Assembly: GCF_009724245.1 (NCBI RefSeq)
Contig: NZ_WNNK01000001.1
Coordinates: 62,001-126,000 of the forward strand
Direction: 5' to 3'
Length of the DNA: 64,000 nt
DNA from: Pseudomonas spelaei
GTDB lineage: Bacteria > Pseudomonadota > Gammaproteobacteria > Pseudomonadales > Pseudomonadaceae
Part shown: piece by piece, positions 37,317-46,679 of the stretch
Layout of the letters: each line of letters opens with the position of its first letter
Numbering within the stretch: the stretch's first letter is position 1
Translations under genes and position numbers: made by a program
The notes under the pieces: generated by a model
What the model was told of the DNA's origin: nothing
What the model saw: only the letters and a program-made list of their open reading frames with translations
Database searches by the model: none

Positions 37317-38738
37317 ATGCCCGCTGGCAACCACCTGCCCCACGGCGAGACCGCATCAGGCGGTCCGCTTAAACGCGAACTTGGCGAACGGCATATTCGC
37401 CTGATGGCGCTCGGCGCCTGTATCGGTGTCGGCCTGTTCCTGGGTTCGGCCAAGGCCATCGAGATGGCTGGCCCGGCGATCATGCTGTCGTACATCATTG
37501 GCGGCCTGGCGATCCTGGTGATCATGCGCGCCCTCGGCGAGATGGCGGTGCACAACCCCGTCGCCGGCTCGTTCAGCCGCTACGCCCAAGACTACCTCGG
37601 CCCATTGGCCGGCTTTCTCACCGGCTGGAACTACTGGTTCCTGTGGCTGGTGACCTGCGTTGCAGAAATCACCGCCGTCGCCGTGTACATGGGCGTCTGG
37701 TTCCCCGATGTGCCGCGCTGGATCTGGGCCCTGGCCGCCCTGGTCAGCATGGGCACCATCAACCTGATCGCAGTGAAAGCCTTCGGTGAGTTCGAGTTCT
37801 GGTTCGCCTTGATCAAGATCGTCACCATCATTGCGATGGTCATCGGCGGCGTCGGCATCATTGCCTTTGGCTTCGGCAACGACGGTGTAGCGCTGGGGAT
37901 TTCCAACCTGTGGGCCCACGGCGGCTTCCTGCCCAACGGTGTGCAGGGCGTGTTGATGTCGCTGCAAATGGTGATGTTCGCCTACCTGGGCGTGGAGATG
38001 ATCGGCCTGACCGCCGGTGAAGCGAAGAACCCGCAGAAGACCATTCCCAATGCGATCGGCTCGGTGTTCTGGCGCATTCTGTTGTTCTACGTGGGCGCGT
38101 TGTTCGTGATCCTGTCGATCTACCCATGGAATGAAATCGGCACTCAGGGCAGCCCGTTTGTGATGACTTTCGAGCGTCTGGGCATCAAGACCGCTGCCGG
38201 CATCATTAACTTCGTGGTGATCACTGCCGCGCTGTCGTCCTGCAACGGCGGGATCTTCAGCACCGGGCGCATGCTCTACAGCCTGGCGCAGAACGGCCAG
38301 GCCCCGGCGACCTTCGCCAGCACCTCCAGTAATGGTGTCCCGCGCCGCGCGCTGCTGCTGTCGATCTTTGCCTTGCTGCTGGGGGTGTTGCTCAACTACC
38401 TGGTACCGGACAAGGTCTTTGTCTGGGTGACTTCGATCGCCACTTTTGGCGCGATCTGGACCTGGGTCATGATCCTGCTGGCCCAGCTCAAGTTCCGTAA
38501 AGGCTTGAGCCCCGCCGAACAGAAAGCCCTGAAATACCGCATGTGGCTGTACCCGGTCAGCTCGTACCTGGCCCTGGCGTTCCTGGTGCTGGTGGTGGGC
38601 CTGATGGCGTACTTCCCGGATACCCGTGTTGCGCTGTATGTAGGGCCTGTGTTCCTGCTGTTCCTGACGGTGCTGTTCTACGTGTTCAAGTTGCAACCGA
38701 CCAATGCCTCCCCAGGCTCGGCACGTTCAACGTCCTGA
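37317..38738 (+). CDS. amino-acid permease, APC superfamily (ProY/HutT-like)
   Basis: A 473-residue inner-membrane protein with about twelve hydrophobic segments. The start LKRELGERHIRLMALGACIGVGLFLGSAKAI is the amino-acid transporter signature; EMAVHNPVAGSFSRYA and YLGVEMIGLTAGEAKNPQKT are further conserved blocks. Overall it is close to E. coli ProY, and in pseudomonads similar proteins carry histidine or proline into the cell by proton symport; the substrate here cannot be fixed. It stands alone, between a long leader and a bidirectional terminator. Confidence 0.92.
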   Translation: MPAGNHLPHGETASGGPLKRELGERHIRLMALGACIGVGLFLGSAKAIEMAGPAIMLSYIIGGLAILVIMRALGEMAVHNPVAGSFSRYAQDYLGPLAGFLTGWNYWFLWLVTCVAEITAVAVYMGVWFPDVPRWIWALAALVSMGTINLIAVKAFGEFEFWFALIKIVTIIAMVIGGVGIIAFGFGNDGVALGISNLWAHGGFLPNGVQGVLMSLQMVMFAYLGVEMIGLTAGEAKNPQKTIPNAIGSVFWRILLFYVGALFVILSIYPWNEIGTQGSPFVMTFERLGIKTAAGIINFVVITAALSSCNGGIFSTGRMLYSLAQNGQAPATFASTSSNGVPRRALLLSIFALLLGVLLNYLVPDKVFVWVTSIATFGAIWTWVMILLAQLKFRKGLSPAEQKALKYRMWLYPVSSYLALAFLVLVVGLMAYFPDTRVALYVGPVFLLFLTVLFYVFKLQPTNASPGSARSTS

Positions 38739-38756
38739 TACGTACACGCTCAACAA

Positions 38757-38791
38757 AAAGCCCCGGTCAACTGATCGGGGCTTTGGTTTTT
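38757..38791. terminator. bidirectional terminator, permease and opgC-like gene
   Basis: AAAGCCCCG and CGGGGCTTT form a hairpin flanked by an A-rich left side (38755-38759) and a T run on the right (38787-38791), so it can terminate transcripts from both convergent genes. Confidence 0.9.
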
Positions 38792-38804
38792 GCGGTGTCG
38801 AAGG

Positions 38805-39929
38805 TCAGGCCGTGGCGACACGCGCCGGTTGGGTCAGGCGCTTGTTCAAGTCCAGCCATGCGCCGAGCAAGGCCATCAATCCGGCGCCCACCAGCGCGGT
38901 GAAGATCTGCATGGCGAAGGCATCGTTGGTCATGGCGTTGACCATGTCCGCCAACGGCGCCAACAACACGCCCAGGCAGAACACTTCGAGGGAGTAGCGA
39001 CCCATGCGGCAGGTTTGCTGTGCCAGCCAGTTTTGCGTCCAGACACGGCCCGGCAAAAGCTTGGCGGTGACGTAGGCCAAGGCCAGGAAGTGCAGCAGGC
39101 GCACCGGCGACAGGTCGGTTTTGCTGATGGGGTACAACAGGTCGCTCAGGGCGGCGGGCATCACTGCATCGTGGATTTCGGGCCAGCGCCAGGAGACCGT
39201 GATGATACCGGCCATCACCACGTAGCTGGCGGCGGCGATGAACAACGGCTGGCGTGAAAGCGGTCGACGTTGCACGGGCTGGGGTTTCTGGCTGTGCAGC
39301 GCTGCCGCGCCGCCCAGTACAAACAGCAACTGCCAGGTGACGGGGTTGAAGTACCACACACCGTCGGCAATCGCCGACAGGTTCCAGCCCAGTTTCGGCG
39401 CCAGCAGGTACACCGCCAGTGACACGGCAACGACCGCCCAGGCCTTGCGTACCAGCAGCGGCAGCACCAGCGGCAGGCCTGCCAGTAGCACGATGTACAG
39501 CGGCAACGGGTCCATCAGGTTCGGTTTGAAGCGCAACAGCAACTCATCCGTCAGCGCTTGCTGAGGGTTGCTGATGAAGTGCGTCAGGCCCATTTCCTGG
39601 ACCAGGTCGCGGGTTTCCACATGGCTGTTGGCGAAGAACACGATGCCCATCAGCATCGCCAGCAGGAAGATATGCACCACGTACAGCACCCAGGCGCGCC
39701 GCAGGATCTTCACACAGGTGATCCAATACCCTTCGCGCTGCAGGATCTTGCCGTAGGCCAGCACCGCCGCGAAGCCCGCGAGAAACACGAAGACTTCCGC
39801 CGCATCGCTGAAGCCGATGTTGCGCAGGGTAATTTGGCCCAGCGGGTTGTGGGGCACGTGATCCCAGAAAATGAAGATCAGCGCCAGGCCCCGAAAAAAA
39901 TCGATGCGCGGGTCGCGTCCGTTAAACAT
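38805..39929 (-). CDS. opgC: OpgC family membrane acyltransferase-like protein
   Basis: A 374-residue integral membrane protein with about ten hydrophobic segments. The N-terminal GRDPRIDFFRGLALIFIFWDHVP and the segment GFSDAAEVFVFLAGFAA mark the OpgC family, which adds succinyl groups to osmoregulated periplasmic glucans in other bacteria; the transfer to this protein is by family only. The start at MFNGRDPR was chosen because the family starts there and GAG precedes it; the frame stays open to 40037. No opgGH genes are nearby. Confidence 0.85.
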   Translation of the reverse strand: MFNGRDPRIDFFRGLALIFIFWDHVPHNPLGQITLRNIGFSDAAEVFVFLAGFAAVLAYGKILQREGYWITCVKILRRAWVLYVVHIFLLAMLMGIVFFANSHVETRDLVQEMGLTHFISNPQQALTDELLLRFKPNLMDPLPLYIVLLAGLPLVLPLLVRKAWAVVAVSLAVYLLAPKLGWNLSAIADGVWYFNPVTWQLLFVLGGAAALHSQKPQPVQRRPLSRQPLFIAAASYVVMAGIITVSWRWPEIHDAVMPAALSDLLYPISKTDLSPVRLLHFLALAYVTAKLLPGRVWTQNWLAQQTCRMGRYSLEVFCLGVLLAPLADMVNAMTNDAFAMQIFTALVGAGLMALLGAWLDLNKRLTQPARVATA

Positions 39930-40252
39930 GGCTGCGGGCTCTTGAACAGTTGGTTTAGTAATGACAAGTGGACGACGGCATGGGTCGGACCGTACGTCGG
40001 GCGGGCGCAGGTTGGCGGTATTTGTAAGCAATTGCAAAGCGTGGGTATTACTGAATGTCTCATCCTGGCTGCCCAGGGATGAAGATCTAACCCTTGTAGG
40101 CGCTGTCGAGCTTTAGCGAGGCTGCGATGGCGGTGGGTCAGGCACCATCAATGTTTGCTGTACCGACGTCATCGTAGCCTCGCTAAAGCTCGACAACTCC
40201 CACAGTTGATCTTCACTGCCTTGAGCTGGATGTTTGCTTGGCGGGCTGGTGT
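39930..40252. other. intergenic region with REP-like repeat
   Basis: About 320 bases between opgC and the monooxygenase gene, both on the minus strand. It holds the opgC promoter region and one family C repeat (40104-40195). No further gene is supported. Confidence 0.5.
40104..40195. repeat. REP-like inverted repeat, family C
   Basis: Arms TGTCGAGCTTTAGCGAGGCT and complement enclose about 50 bases. A second copy lies at 61532-61644. Confidence 0.85.
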
Positions 40253-40537
40253 TTAGAACGCATCCATCAGCAATACCCGGCACGGCCTGGCCTGATGCGC
40301 GTTGATCTGCGGTACCAACCGGGTGAAGTGTTCGGTTTGGCAGTGAGTATCCAGCGCGGCCTGATCGGGCCATTGCTCGATGAAGGTAAAGTGCCCCGGG
40401 TCTTTCTGGTCGACGAACAAGTCATAGGCGATGCACAGCGGTTCCTGGCGGGTTTTTTCCACCAGTTCGGCATACCACGGACGCACGGTGTCCAGGTGTT
40501 CGGGTTTGATGAAGTCTTCAGCGATCACTTTCAACAT
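40253..40537 (-). CDS. antibiotic-biosynthesis-monooxygenase-domain protein (YgiN-like)
   Basis: A 94-residue protein of the ABM dimeric ferredoxin-like fold (putative quinol monooxygenase). Typical parts are MLKVIAEDFIKPEHLD, the middle EPLCIAYDLFVDQKDPGHFTFIEQW and the end TEHFTRLV. The start has AAAGGA about nine bases upstream; longer in-frame starts have none. It follows the flavoprotein gene by about 45 bases on the same strand and is probably in the same transcript. Confidence 0.85.
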   Translation of the reverse strand: MLKVIAEDFIKPEHLDTVRPWYAELVEKTRQEPLCIAYDLFVDQKDPGHFTFIEQWPDQAALDTHCQTEHFTRLVPQINAHQARPCRVLLMDAF

Positions 40538-40583
40538 AAGGTCAATCCTTTGAGCGGCGCCGTGGCCGACGCCGCCATGGGGT

Positions 40584-42203
40584 TTAAGCAGCCGCTTCTT
40601 CATGGGGCTCAAAGCTGTCGGCCCGCGCCATCTGCCACATCCGCGAATAAAACTCGCCATTCACTTCGCCAGTGAGCAATTCACCGGGCTTGAGGAACAC
40701 ATGCAACTGCGAGAACAGTTTGATCTCGGTTGCCGACATGCGTCGTACCAGATGTTTGGCCGACAGCTGCGATGGATGCTCCAGACCTGCGGCTGCCAGC
40801 ATTTCCGCCAGGGCCTTGAGCGTGTTGCGGTGGAAGTTGAACACCCGCTGGGCTTTGTCCGGTACCACCAGCGCGCGCTGACGCAGAGGGTCCTGGGTGG
40901 CGACGCCGGTCGGGCATTTGTTGGTGTGGCAGCTTTGCGACTGAATGCAGCCGATGGCGAACATGAAGCCCCGGGCTGCGTTGGCCCAGTCGGCACCGAT
41001 AGCCAGCACGCTGGCGATATCGAAGGCGCTGACGATCTTGCCGCTGGCGCCCAGCTTGATCTTGTCCCGCAGGTTCAGACCCACCAGGGTGTTGTGGACG
41101 AACAGCAGGCCTTCACGCAGGGGCACGCCGATGTGGTCGGTGAACTCCACGGGCGCGGCGCCGGTGCCGCCTTCCTTGCCGTCGACCACGATAAAGTCCG
41201 GCAGGATTCCGGTTTCCAGCATGGCCTTGGCGATGCCCATGAATTCCCATGGGTGGCCCAGGCAGAATTTGAACCCGATGGGTTTGCCGCCAGACAGTTC
41301 ACGCAACTGGGCGATGAACTGCATCATTTCAATGGGTGTGGAAAACGCGCTGTGGCGGGACGGCGAGATGCAGTCTTCGCCCATCATGATGCCGCGGGTC
41401 TCGGCGATTTCCTTGGTCACCTTGTGCTTGGGCAGGATCCCGCCGTGGCCGGGCTTGGCGCCCTGGCTCATCTTGATTTCGATCATCCGCACTTGCGGGT
41501 TCTGCGCCTGCACGGCGAAGCGTTCCGGGTCGAAGCGGCCATCGCTGGTGCGGCAGCCGAAGTAGCCGCTGCCCAGTTCCCAGGTCAGGTCGCCGCCGTT
41601 TTCCCGGTGATAGGGGCTGATGCTGCCTTCGCCGGTGTCATGGGCGAAGTTGCCGAGCTTGGCGCCCTGGTTCAGGGCGCGGATGGCATTGGCACTCAGG
41701 GAGCCGAAGCTCATGGCCGAGATGTTGAACACCGAGGCCGAATAGGGTTGTGTGCACTGTGGGCCGCCGACCATCACCCGAAAGGTGCTGGGGTCACTCA
41801 ATGGCGCTGGGCGCATGGAGTGGCCGATGAATTCGAAACCGGACTGGTACACGTCGATCAAGGTGCCGAAGGGTTTGTCGGCGCTTTCATTCTTGGCCCG
41901 GGAATAGACCAGCGAGCGCTGGGCGCGCGAGAAGGGCAGGGCGTCGCTGTCGGACTCCAGCAGGTACTGGCGGATCTCCGGACGGATGCCTTCCACCAGG
42001 TAACGGATATTGCCCAGGATCGGATAGTTGCGGCGCACCGCGTGGGGGCTTTGCATCAGGTCGAAAATGCCGATCAGGCTGAGGATGCCCGTGACTACCG
42101 TGATAGGCCACAGCCAGTCATGGTCGACAAAGGGCAGGCTGGCGAGGGTGAAAATAACGCACACGGCAAAGAAGGCGTAACGGCTTAGCAAGGACAGGCT
42201 CAT
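40584..42203 (-). CDS. FMN-binding glutamate synthase family protein
   Basis: A 539-residue protein with two membrane segments at the N-terminus (residues 8-25 and 30-48) and the FMN/synthase domain of the large glutamate synthase subunit (FNISAMSFGSLSANAI, KMSQGAKPGHGG, VVDGKEGGTGAAP). The 3Fe-4S cysteines are present in GCIQSQSCHTNKCPTG. It lacks the amidotransferase domain, so it cannot use glutamine like GltB. Such stand-alone proteins are common in bacteria; their substrate is not settled. The membrane anchor suggests electron exchange with a quinone or membrane partner. Confidence 0.9.
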   Translation of the reverse strand: MSLSLLSRYAFFAVCVIFTLASLPFVDHDWLWPITVVTGILSLIGIFDLMQSPHAVRRNYPILGNIRYLVEGIRPEIRQYLLESDSDALPFSRAQRSLVYSRAKNESADKPFGTLIDVYQSGFEFIGHSMRPAPLSDPSTFRVMVGGPQCTQPYSASVFNISAMSFGSLSANAIRALNQGAKLGNFAHDTGEGSISPYHRENGGDLTWELGSGYFGCRTSDGRFDPERFAVQAQNPQVRMIEIKMSQGAKPGHGGILPKHKVTKEIAETRGIMMGEDCISPSRHSAFSTPIEMMQFIAQLRELSGGKPIGFKFCLGHPWEFMGIAKAMLETGILPDFIVVDGKEGGTGAAPVEFTDHIGVPLREGLLFVHNTLVGLNLRDKIKLGASGKIVSAFDIASVLAIGADWANAARGFMFAIGCIQSQSCHTNKCPTGVATQDPLRQRALVVPDKAQRVFNFHRNTLKALAEMLAAAGLEHPSQLSAKHLVRRMSATEIKLFSQLHVFLKPGELLTGEVNGEFYSRMWQMARADSFEPHEEAAA

Positions 42204-42313
42204 ACGGTTTCCTTGGGTTCGGACTCATCAGGTCGGTCACGCATTCTGCGCCAGTACTGAAACCGCGGACAAGGATTGAGCACTCTGGGGCGCAGGGTTA
42301 CGGCCCATGAAGA

Positions 42314-42342
42314 GGAACTCTTCCTGTTGTCGCTGCCACTAC
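42314..42342 (+). promoter_or_regulatory. hrp-box-like promoter
   Basis: GGAACT, exactly 16 bases, then CCACTACA. HrpL-dependent promoters of type III secretion genes read GGAAC(C/T)-N15/16-CCACNNA; only the final A is displaced by one base here. It lies about 40 bases before the next start codon, the usual position for such promoters. Confidence 0.6.
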
Positions 42343-42382
42343 AGGCTTAAGACGCAAGTCCAATAACGTTCTTAATGTGCCG

Positions 42383-43075
42383 ATGAGTGAGTCGTTTATG
42401 ACTATAAGTACAGCAGTTACTTCTGATCGCTATTCACTGCCGCCTGCGCTACAACAAGAGACGGCTCACGTGGATCAGTCGATGACAAACAATGAAAAAC
42501 CAGAGCTTACGGCCGATTCCGCAACGGAGCATTCAGCACAGAGCCAGCGTCCCGCAGAGCGGATGAATAATGGCAACTCTATCGTCAAACTTCTGATTGA
42601 CCAGAAAGGCATTGAGTCTCGGGAGGAACATGCCCCGCAGGACGGCGTGACGAACAAAAACAAGGCCCCGGAAAGTACCCTGGACACTCATGTGGGGCAT
42701 GACGATACCGATAAGGGGGTGGTGCGTAATACCGCCGGAAAAGTTGCTAGGAATACGTGGTTTATCCCTGGTCTGAGCAACATGCTTCAAGGTATTGAAA
42801 AGTCTGATGGTAGCCCCGGCGGTATTATGGAAGGGGCAAAAAACGGGTTTGAAAAGACACGGCGTGACGGTTTGGATACTGCGCTTGGCGGCGGTGTCCG
42901 AGGTGACTTTGCGTCAGTTGTCAAAGGCTATGCCGAGGCTGTGGCTAAAAGCGAAGCCACCCCGGTAGTCGTCAAGGAAGTGCTGCTCAAGGTCCTCGAA
43001 TGGATGAGTGAGTGGTGGCAGCCCAGCTCTCCAGAAGCTGAAAAAAATTCGAACACAGCTCGGAGCGGAGCTTGA
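42383..43075 (+). CDS. unknown protein behind a hrp-box-like promoter, possible type III-secreted protein
   Basis: I do not recognise the family. About 230 residues, no signal peptide and no membrane segment. The first 60 residues are rich in Ser, Thr, Gln and Asn ([20 protein letters not shown]) and low in order, as in type III-secretion signals. The second half contains [20 protein letters not shown], a Gly-rich GGGVRGDF and an amphipathic helix ending in EWMSEWW. Base composition is lower in GC than in neighbouring genes. Starts at 42377 (GTG) and 42398 (ATG, with GAGTGAG upstream) are also possible. The promoter is the main reason to suspect an effector or secreted helper. Confidence 0.6.
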   Translation: MSESFMTISTAVTSDRYSLPPALQQETAHVDQSMTNNEKPELTADSATEHSAQSQRPAERMNNGNSIVKLLIDQKGIESREEHAPQDGVTNKNKAPESTLDTHVGHDDTDKGVVRNTAGKVARNTWFIPGLSNMLQGIEKSDGSPGGIMEGAKNGFEKTRRDGLDTALGGGVRGDFASVVKGYAEAVAKSEATPVVVKEVLLKVLEWMSEWWQPSSPEAEKNSNTARSGA

Positions 43076-43122
43076 TCCAAAGATGTTTTATTGCAACTGG
43101 TTCTCGTTTGAGTGTGATTGCA

Positions 43123-43137
43123 TGTTACTGTATAACA
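43123..43137 (+). promoter_or_regulatory. Zur box upstream of rpmE2
   Basis: TGTTACTGTATAACA, 31 bases before the rpmE2 start. It differs from the znuD box (TGTTACAATATAACA) at two central bases only. Zinc-loaded Zur would block transcription. Confidence 0.87.
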
Positions 43138-43167
43138 GTTCTGACACCCAAATGCCCCGGAGGCCTT

Positions 43168-43440
43168 ATGAAAGCTGGTATCCATCCTGACTACCGTACG
43201 GTGCTGTTCCACGACACCGCCGCCGATGTGTTCTTCCTGATCGGTTCCACGGTTGAGACGGATCGCACTCACAAACACACGGACGGCACCACTTACCCTT
43301 ACATGGCCCTCGACGTGTCCAGTGCTTCGCACCCGATCTACACCGGTCAGCAGCGCAAGACTCAGGTCGAAGGCCGGATTGCCGGGTTCAACAAGCGTTT
43401 TGCATCGTTTGGTTCGAATCCGAAAAAAGCCGAGGCATGA
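43168..43440 (+). CDS. rpmE2: 50S ribosomal protein L31 type B, zinc-independent
   Basis: A 90-residue ribosomal protein. The start [20 protein letters not shown] and the later block [19 protein letters not shown] are typical of type B L31. There are no cysteines, so it cannot bind zinc and can replace the zinc-containing L31 when zinc is short, releasing the metal. A GGAGG ribosome site lies close upstream. The Zur box at 43123-43137 fits this role and links the gene with znuD. Confidence 0.95.
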   Translation: MKAGIHPDYRTVLFHDTAADVFFLIGSTVETDRTHKHTDGTTYPYMALDVSSASHPIYTGQQRKTQVEGRIAGFNKRFASFGSNPKKAEA

Positions 43441-43459
43441 ATGAGGTTCGACGGCGACT

Positions 43460-43484
43460 GGCGGTGTGTCTTACACCGCCGTTT
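43460..43484. terminator. hairpin between rpmE2 and the REC-kinase gene
   Basis: GGCGGTGT and ACACCGCC form a perfect hairpin with a GTCTT loop, followed by GTTTG. It overlaps the 3' end of the convergent kinase gene. The T run is short, so function is uncertain. Confidence 0.5.
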
Positions 43485-44871
43485 GCCGAATGGGTAACAC
43501 CACTCGAAATATCGTGCCCTTGCCCAGTTCGCTGCTGACGGAAATGTTCCCGTGGTGTTTCTTGACGATACCGTAGGACAACGACAGTCCCAGCCCTGTC
43601 CCTTCACCCACCGGTTTGGTGGTGAAGAACGGATCAAAGATTTTCTGCAGGCTTTGCGGTGCAATACCGCAACCGTTGTCTGCCACCTCCAGCCAGACGT
43701 TTTTCCCCTCAACACCATTACTGATGGTGATTGTGCCGCGTTCCGGCCCCATGGCTTGCGCCGCGTTGATGATCAGATTCATGACCACTTGGTTGATTTG
43801 TGACGCCAGGCATTCGATCTCCGGTAGCGCCTGGTACTGCTTGATCACGTCTGCTTTGTACTTGAGTTCGCTGGCAACGATGTTCAGTGTCGAGTCGATG
43901 CCCTGCTGCAGGTTGGCCCACTGCCAGGATTGGTCGTTATCCACCCGGGAGAAGTCTTTCAAATCCTTGACGATCTGCACCACGCGGCCGATGCCTTCCT
44001 TGGACTCCCTGATCAGGATCGGAACGTCCTCCTTGAGAAACTCAAGGTCCATGCCAGTGCGCAAGGTTTTGAGTTGTTCAAGGCTTTCCCCCGAGGCGAT
44101 AAGCTCTTCGGCTTGTCGATAGGCGTCGAGCATCTGCTGCAATTGTTTGAAGTAGCTGTCCAGGGTGCCCAGGTTGGAGGAGATGAACCCCACCGGGTTG
44201 TTGATTTCATGCGCGACGCCCGCGGCCAGTTGCCCCAGGGAGGCCAGCTTTTCCGACTGCACCAACTGGCTCTCCAGTTGCTTGCGCTCATCGATTTCCA
44301 GTTGCAGCGCCTGGCTGGCCTGGGTCAATGCTTGGGTGCGTTGTTCCACCAGCCGTTCCAATTGACTGGTTTGCAACGATGCGCGCCGGGCCATTTCCCA
44401 TTTGGCTGTCAGGGTGTTGGCCATTTGTTGGACTTCGATGTTGTCGAAGGGCTTTTTCAGGATCAGCAACCGGTCGTGTGCCTGCAGGCGGAACAGCAGT
44501 TCCTCCCAGGAGTAATCCGAGTAGGCGGTGCATACCACTACTTGCAACTGCGGGTCGACTTTCCACAGCTCTTCGATAGTTTGCGCACCGTCCCAACCCT
44601 GGGGCATGCGCATGTCGACAAAGGCCAGGGCGTAGGGCAGTTTCTGAGCCATCGCCTTTTCGATCAGTTCTAAACCTTCCCGGCCACCATAGGCTGAGTC
44701 CAGCTCAAAGGCCTGGGCCCTGGGTTTGACGGCGTCGCCGAACAGCGCCATTTCCATATCGTCCAGTTCCGGGGTTTGCTCCTGGACGGGGGTGAGGATC
44801 TTGCGAAAGTCCTCGTGAATCGAGGGGGTATCGTCAATCAACAGGATGCGCCGGTTCGGTGGTTGATTCAT
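43471..44871 (-). CDS. response regulator-histidine kinase fusion (REC-HisKA-HATPase)
   Basis: A 466-residue cytoplasmic protein. An N-terminal receiver domain ([16 protein letters not shown], phospho-acceptor Asp in [13 protein letters not shown], Lys in LKKPFD) is followed by a coiled linker, the dimerisation domain with the phospho-His in HEINNP, and an ATPase domain with DNGCGI and GTGLGLS. The receiver is closely similar to that of the REC-GGDEF-EAL protein at 47682, so one kinase may feed both. Its ATG is two bases after the stop of the DAHL kinase gene; last gene of the four-gene operon. Confidence 0.9.
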   Translation of the reverse strand: MNQPPNRRILLIDDTPSIHEDFRKILTPVQEQTPELDDMEMALFGDAVKPRAQAFELDSAYGGREGLELIEKAMAQKLPYALAFVDMRMPQGWDGAQTIEELWKVDPQLQVVVCTAYSDYSWEELLFRLQAHDRLLILKKPFDNIEVQQMANTLTAKWEMARRASLQTSQLERLVEQRTQALTQASQALQLEIDERKQLESQLVQSEKLASLGQLAAGVAHEINNPVGFISSNLGTLDSYFKQLQQMLDAYRQAEELIASGESLEQLKTLRTGMDLEFLKEDVPILIRESKEGIGRVVQIVKDLKDFSRVDNDQSWQWANLQQGIDSTLNIVASELKYKADVIKQYQALPEIECLASQINQVVMNLIINAAQAMGPERGTITISNGVEGKNVWLEVADNGCGIAPQSLQKIFDPFFTTKPVGEGTGLGLSLSYGIVKKHHGNISVSSELGKGTIFRVVLPIRQTAV

Positions 44872-44873
44872 GG

Positions 44874-46679
44874 TCAGTTCTCGGCGTTTTCCAGGGGGAT
44901 TTGCAGGGTGAACAGAGCGCCTTTGCCCGGCCCGTCACTGTGGGCGGTCAGCTTGCCCTTCATTTCGATTGCCGCCAGTGCGCAACTGTGCAGGCCGAAG
45001 CCATGGCCTTCCTTGCGGGTGGTGAAACCGTGGGTAAAAATTCGGGCCATGTTTTCGGGCGGGATCCCTTCGCCCTCATCCTTGACGCTGATGTGCAAGG
45101 TGCTGTTGTCCATTGGACGAACCATCAGTGTCATTTGTCGTGGCCGATCGCAGAGGTTGGACATGGCGTACTTGGCGTTGCTGATCAGATTGACCAGGAT
45201 CAGCAGCAGCCGATGCTTGTCGGCCATGATCTGCGGTACATCGTGATAGTCCTTGACCACCGTCACATGGTGGCGGCTCAGGGCGCCGGAGTTCATACGC
45301 AGGGCATCTTCGATCAAGGCGCTGATGTGTACCGGCTCCAGCAACGTGGAAGCGCCTGCGTAGGATTGCTGAGTGGAGACGATGTCCTTGATGTGGTCGA
45401 CGCTCTTGCTGAGCTGAGCAAGTTCGTCGGTGATGTCCCGCTGTTCGAGAGTGATGGCCTCTACCAACTGGTTCAAGTAGCCGGGCAGCAATTTACCTTT
45501 TTCATCTTCGGTGATGAATCTGCCCAGGTCGTGGTGGTGTTCGTTGATCAGTTGCACGGCCTTGCCCAGTCCCAGCGTCTTGCTGGTGCGCAGCTTGCGG
45601 GTCACCAGGTCGGCGGAAATGTTTACGCTGTTGAGCACATTACCGACGTTGTGCAGCACATTGGTGGCGATTTCCGCCATGCCAGCCTGGCGTGCGCTGT
45701 CCAATAGTTCGCTCTGGGCGTCCTTGAGTTCGCGGGTGCGTTCTTCGACCCTCTGTTCAAGGCTTTCGTTGGCTGTGTGCAAGGCGCGGTTGACCCGGTT
45801 GATCTCGGCAAAACTGCGCAGCAAACGAATAGCCAGATACAGCAGCAGTACCACCAGCAGGCTTGCGAACACCAGCAGGTAGCGGTGGTACCTCTGGTCG
45901 ACGAGGTCGGCTTCGGCCTGATCCTGATTGAGCAGGTTGGTCAGGTCGTCCAGGCGATCAGACAGCGGGATGGCGGCGATGCGTTCGAGCAACGTGTTGA
46001 CCAGTGGTTGTTCGCGCAAGATCAGTGAAACGTGGTTGCTCAGAATCTCCACCGGCGCTTGGAACTCGTCGGGCAGGAGCGTCTTGTTGACCGCCAGTTT
46101 ATTCAGCCCTACAAGAATATCCGCCGCTTTGTCGTCGCTGGTGACCTGGGCGAACTCCAGGCCACTGAGCAGTAAGTCATAGGTGTCGGTGGCGATGTTT
46201 TGTTGTTGCAGCTTGTCGGCATCATTGAGCTGGATGAATTGCGCCTGAATATCGTCCTCGGCGGTCGGCAAAAAGGCCAGGGAGTTACGCAGCACTGCGT
46301 TGTGGGACTTGAACTGGTCCACCAGCCGGGCCTTTTCCTGAAACGCCTGCACATAGGCATCCTGGCTGGCCTGCCAGAGTGCCGGGTCTTGAGGGTGATG
46401 ATGGGACTCGCGCGTCAGCAGGCTGGCCCACAGGTGGGTCATTTCGTTGAGTGGCTCCACCAGAGGGTCGTAGTTGTGGGTCAGGGCAATCCTAGCTTTG
46501 AGTACTTCGCCGTCCCATTGCGCGTTCAGTTGCTTGAGCTGGCGGATCAGGTCCCGGGACTCGGTGTACGTGGCGGCCTGGTCAGTCGAGGACTTGAGGT
46601 ACAGGAACACCAGGATCGAGGCCAGGACCAGGGTCATGGCGCTGAGCAGTGTCTGGCTGGCGTGGCGAGACAGTTTCAT
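44874..46679 (-). CDS. DAHL-type membrane sensor histidine kinase
   Basis: A 601-residue inner-membrane kinase. Membrane segment 1 (about residues 10-28), a helical periplasmic sensor of about 230 residues resembling the DAHL domain, membrane segment 2 (YLLVFASLLVVLLLYLAIRL), a coiled coil, the histidine box HNVGNVLNSV, and an ATPase domain with DEGEGIPPENM and FGLHS. The start is set by an ATGA overlap with the stop of the peroxidase gene upstream (46676-46679), which suggests that the kinase senses a state linked to the peroxidase, for example peroxide or the redox state of c-type haem. Confidence 0.88.
   Translation of the reverse strand: MKLSRHASQTLLSAMTLVLASILVFLYLKSSTDQAATYTESRDLIRQLKQLNAQWDGEVLKARIALTHNYDPLVEPLNEMTHLWASLLTRESHHHPQDPALWQASQDAYVQAFQEKARLVDQFKSHNAVLRNSLAFLPTAEDDIQAQFIQLNDADKLQQQNIATDTYDLLLSGLEFAQVTSDDKAADILVGLNKLAVNKTLLPDEFQAPVEILSNHVSLILREQPLVNTLLERIAAIPLSDRLDDLTNLLNQDQAEADLVDQRYHRYLLVFASLLVVLLLYLAIRLLRSFAEINRVNRALHTANESLEQRVEERTRELKDAQSELLDSARQAGMAEIATNVLHNVGNVLNSVNISADLVTRKLRTSKTLGLGKAVQLINEHHHDLGRFITEDEKGKLLPGYLNQLVEAITLEQRDITDELAQLSKSVDHIKDIVSTQQSYAGASTLLEPVHISALIEDALRMNSGALSRHHVTVVKDYHDVPQIMADKHRLLLILVNLISNAKYAMSNLCDRPRQMTLMVRPMDNSTLHISVKDEGEGIPPENMARIFTHGFTTRKEGHGFGLHSCALAAIEMKGKLTAHSDGPGKGALFTLQIPLENAEN

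Noticed and set aside
40602..42188. Open frame of about 528 codons antisense to the glutamate-synthase-like gene
   Set aside because: Shadow frame; the minus-strand protein has the FMN and 3Fe-4S motifs.
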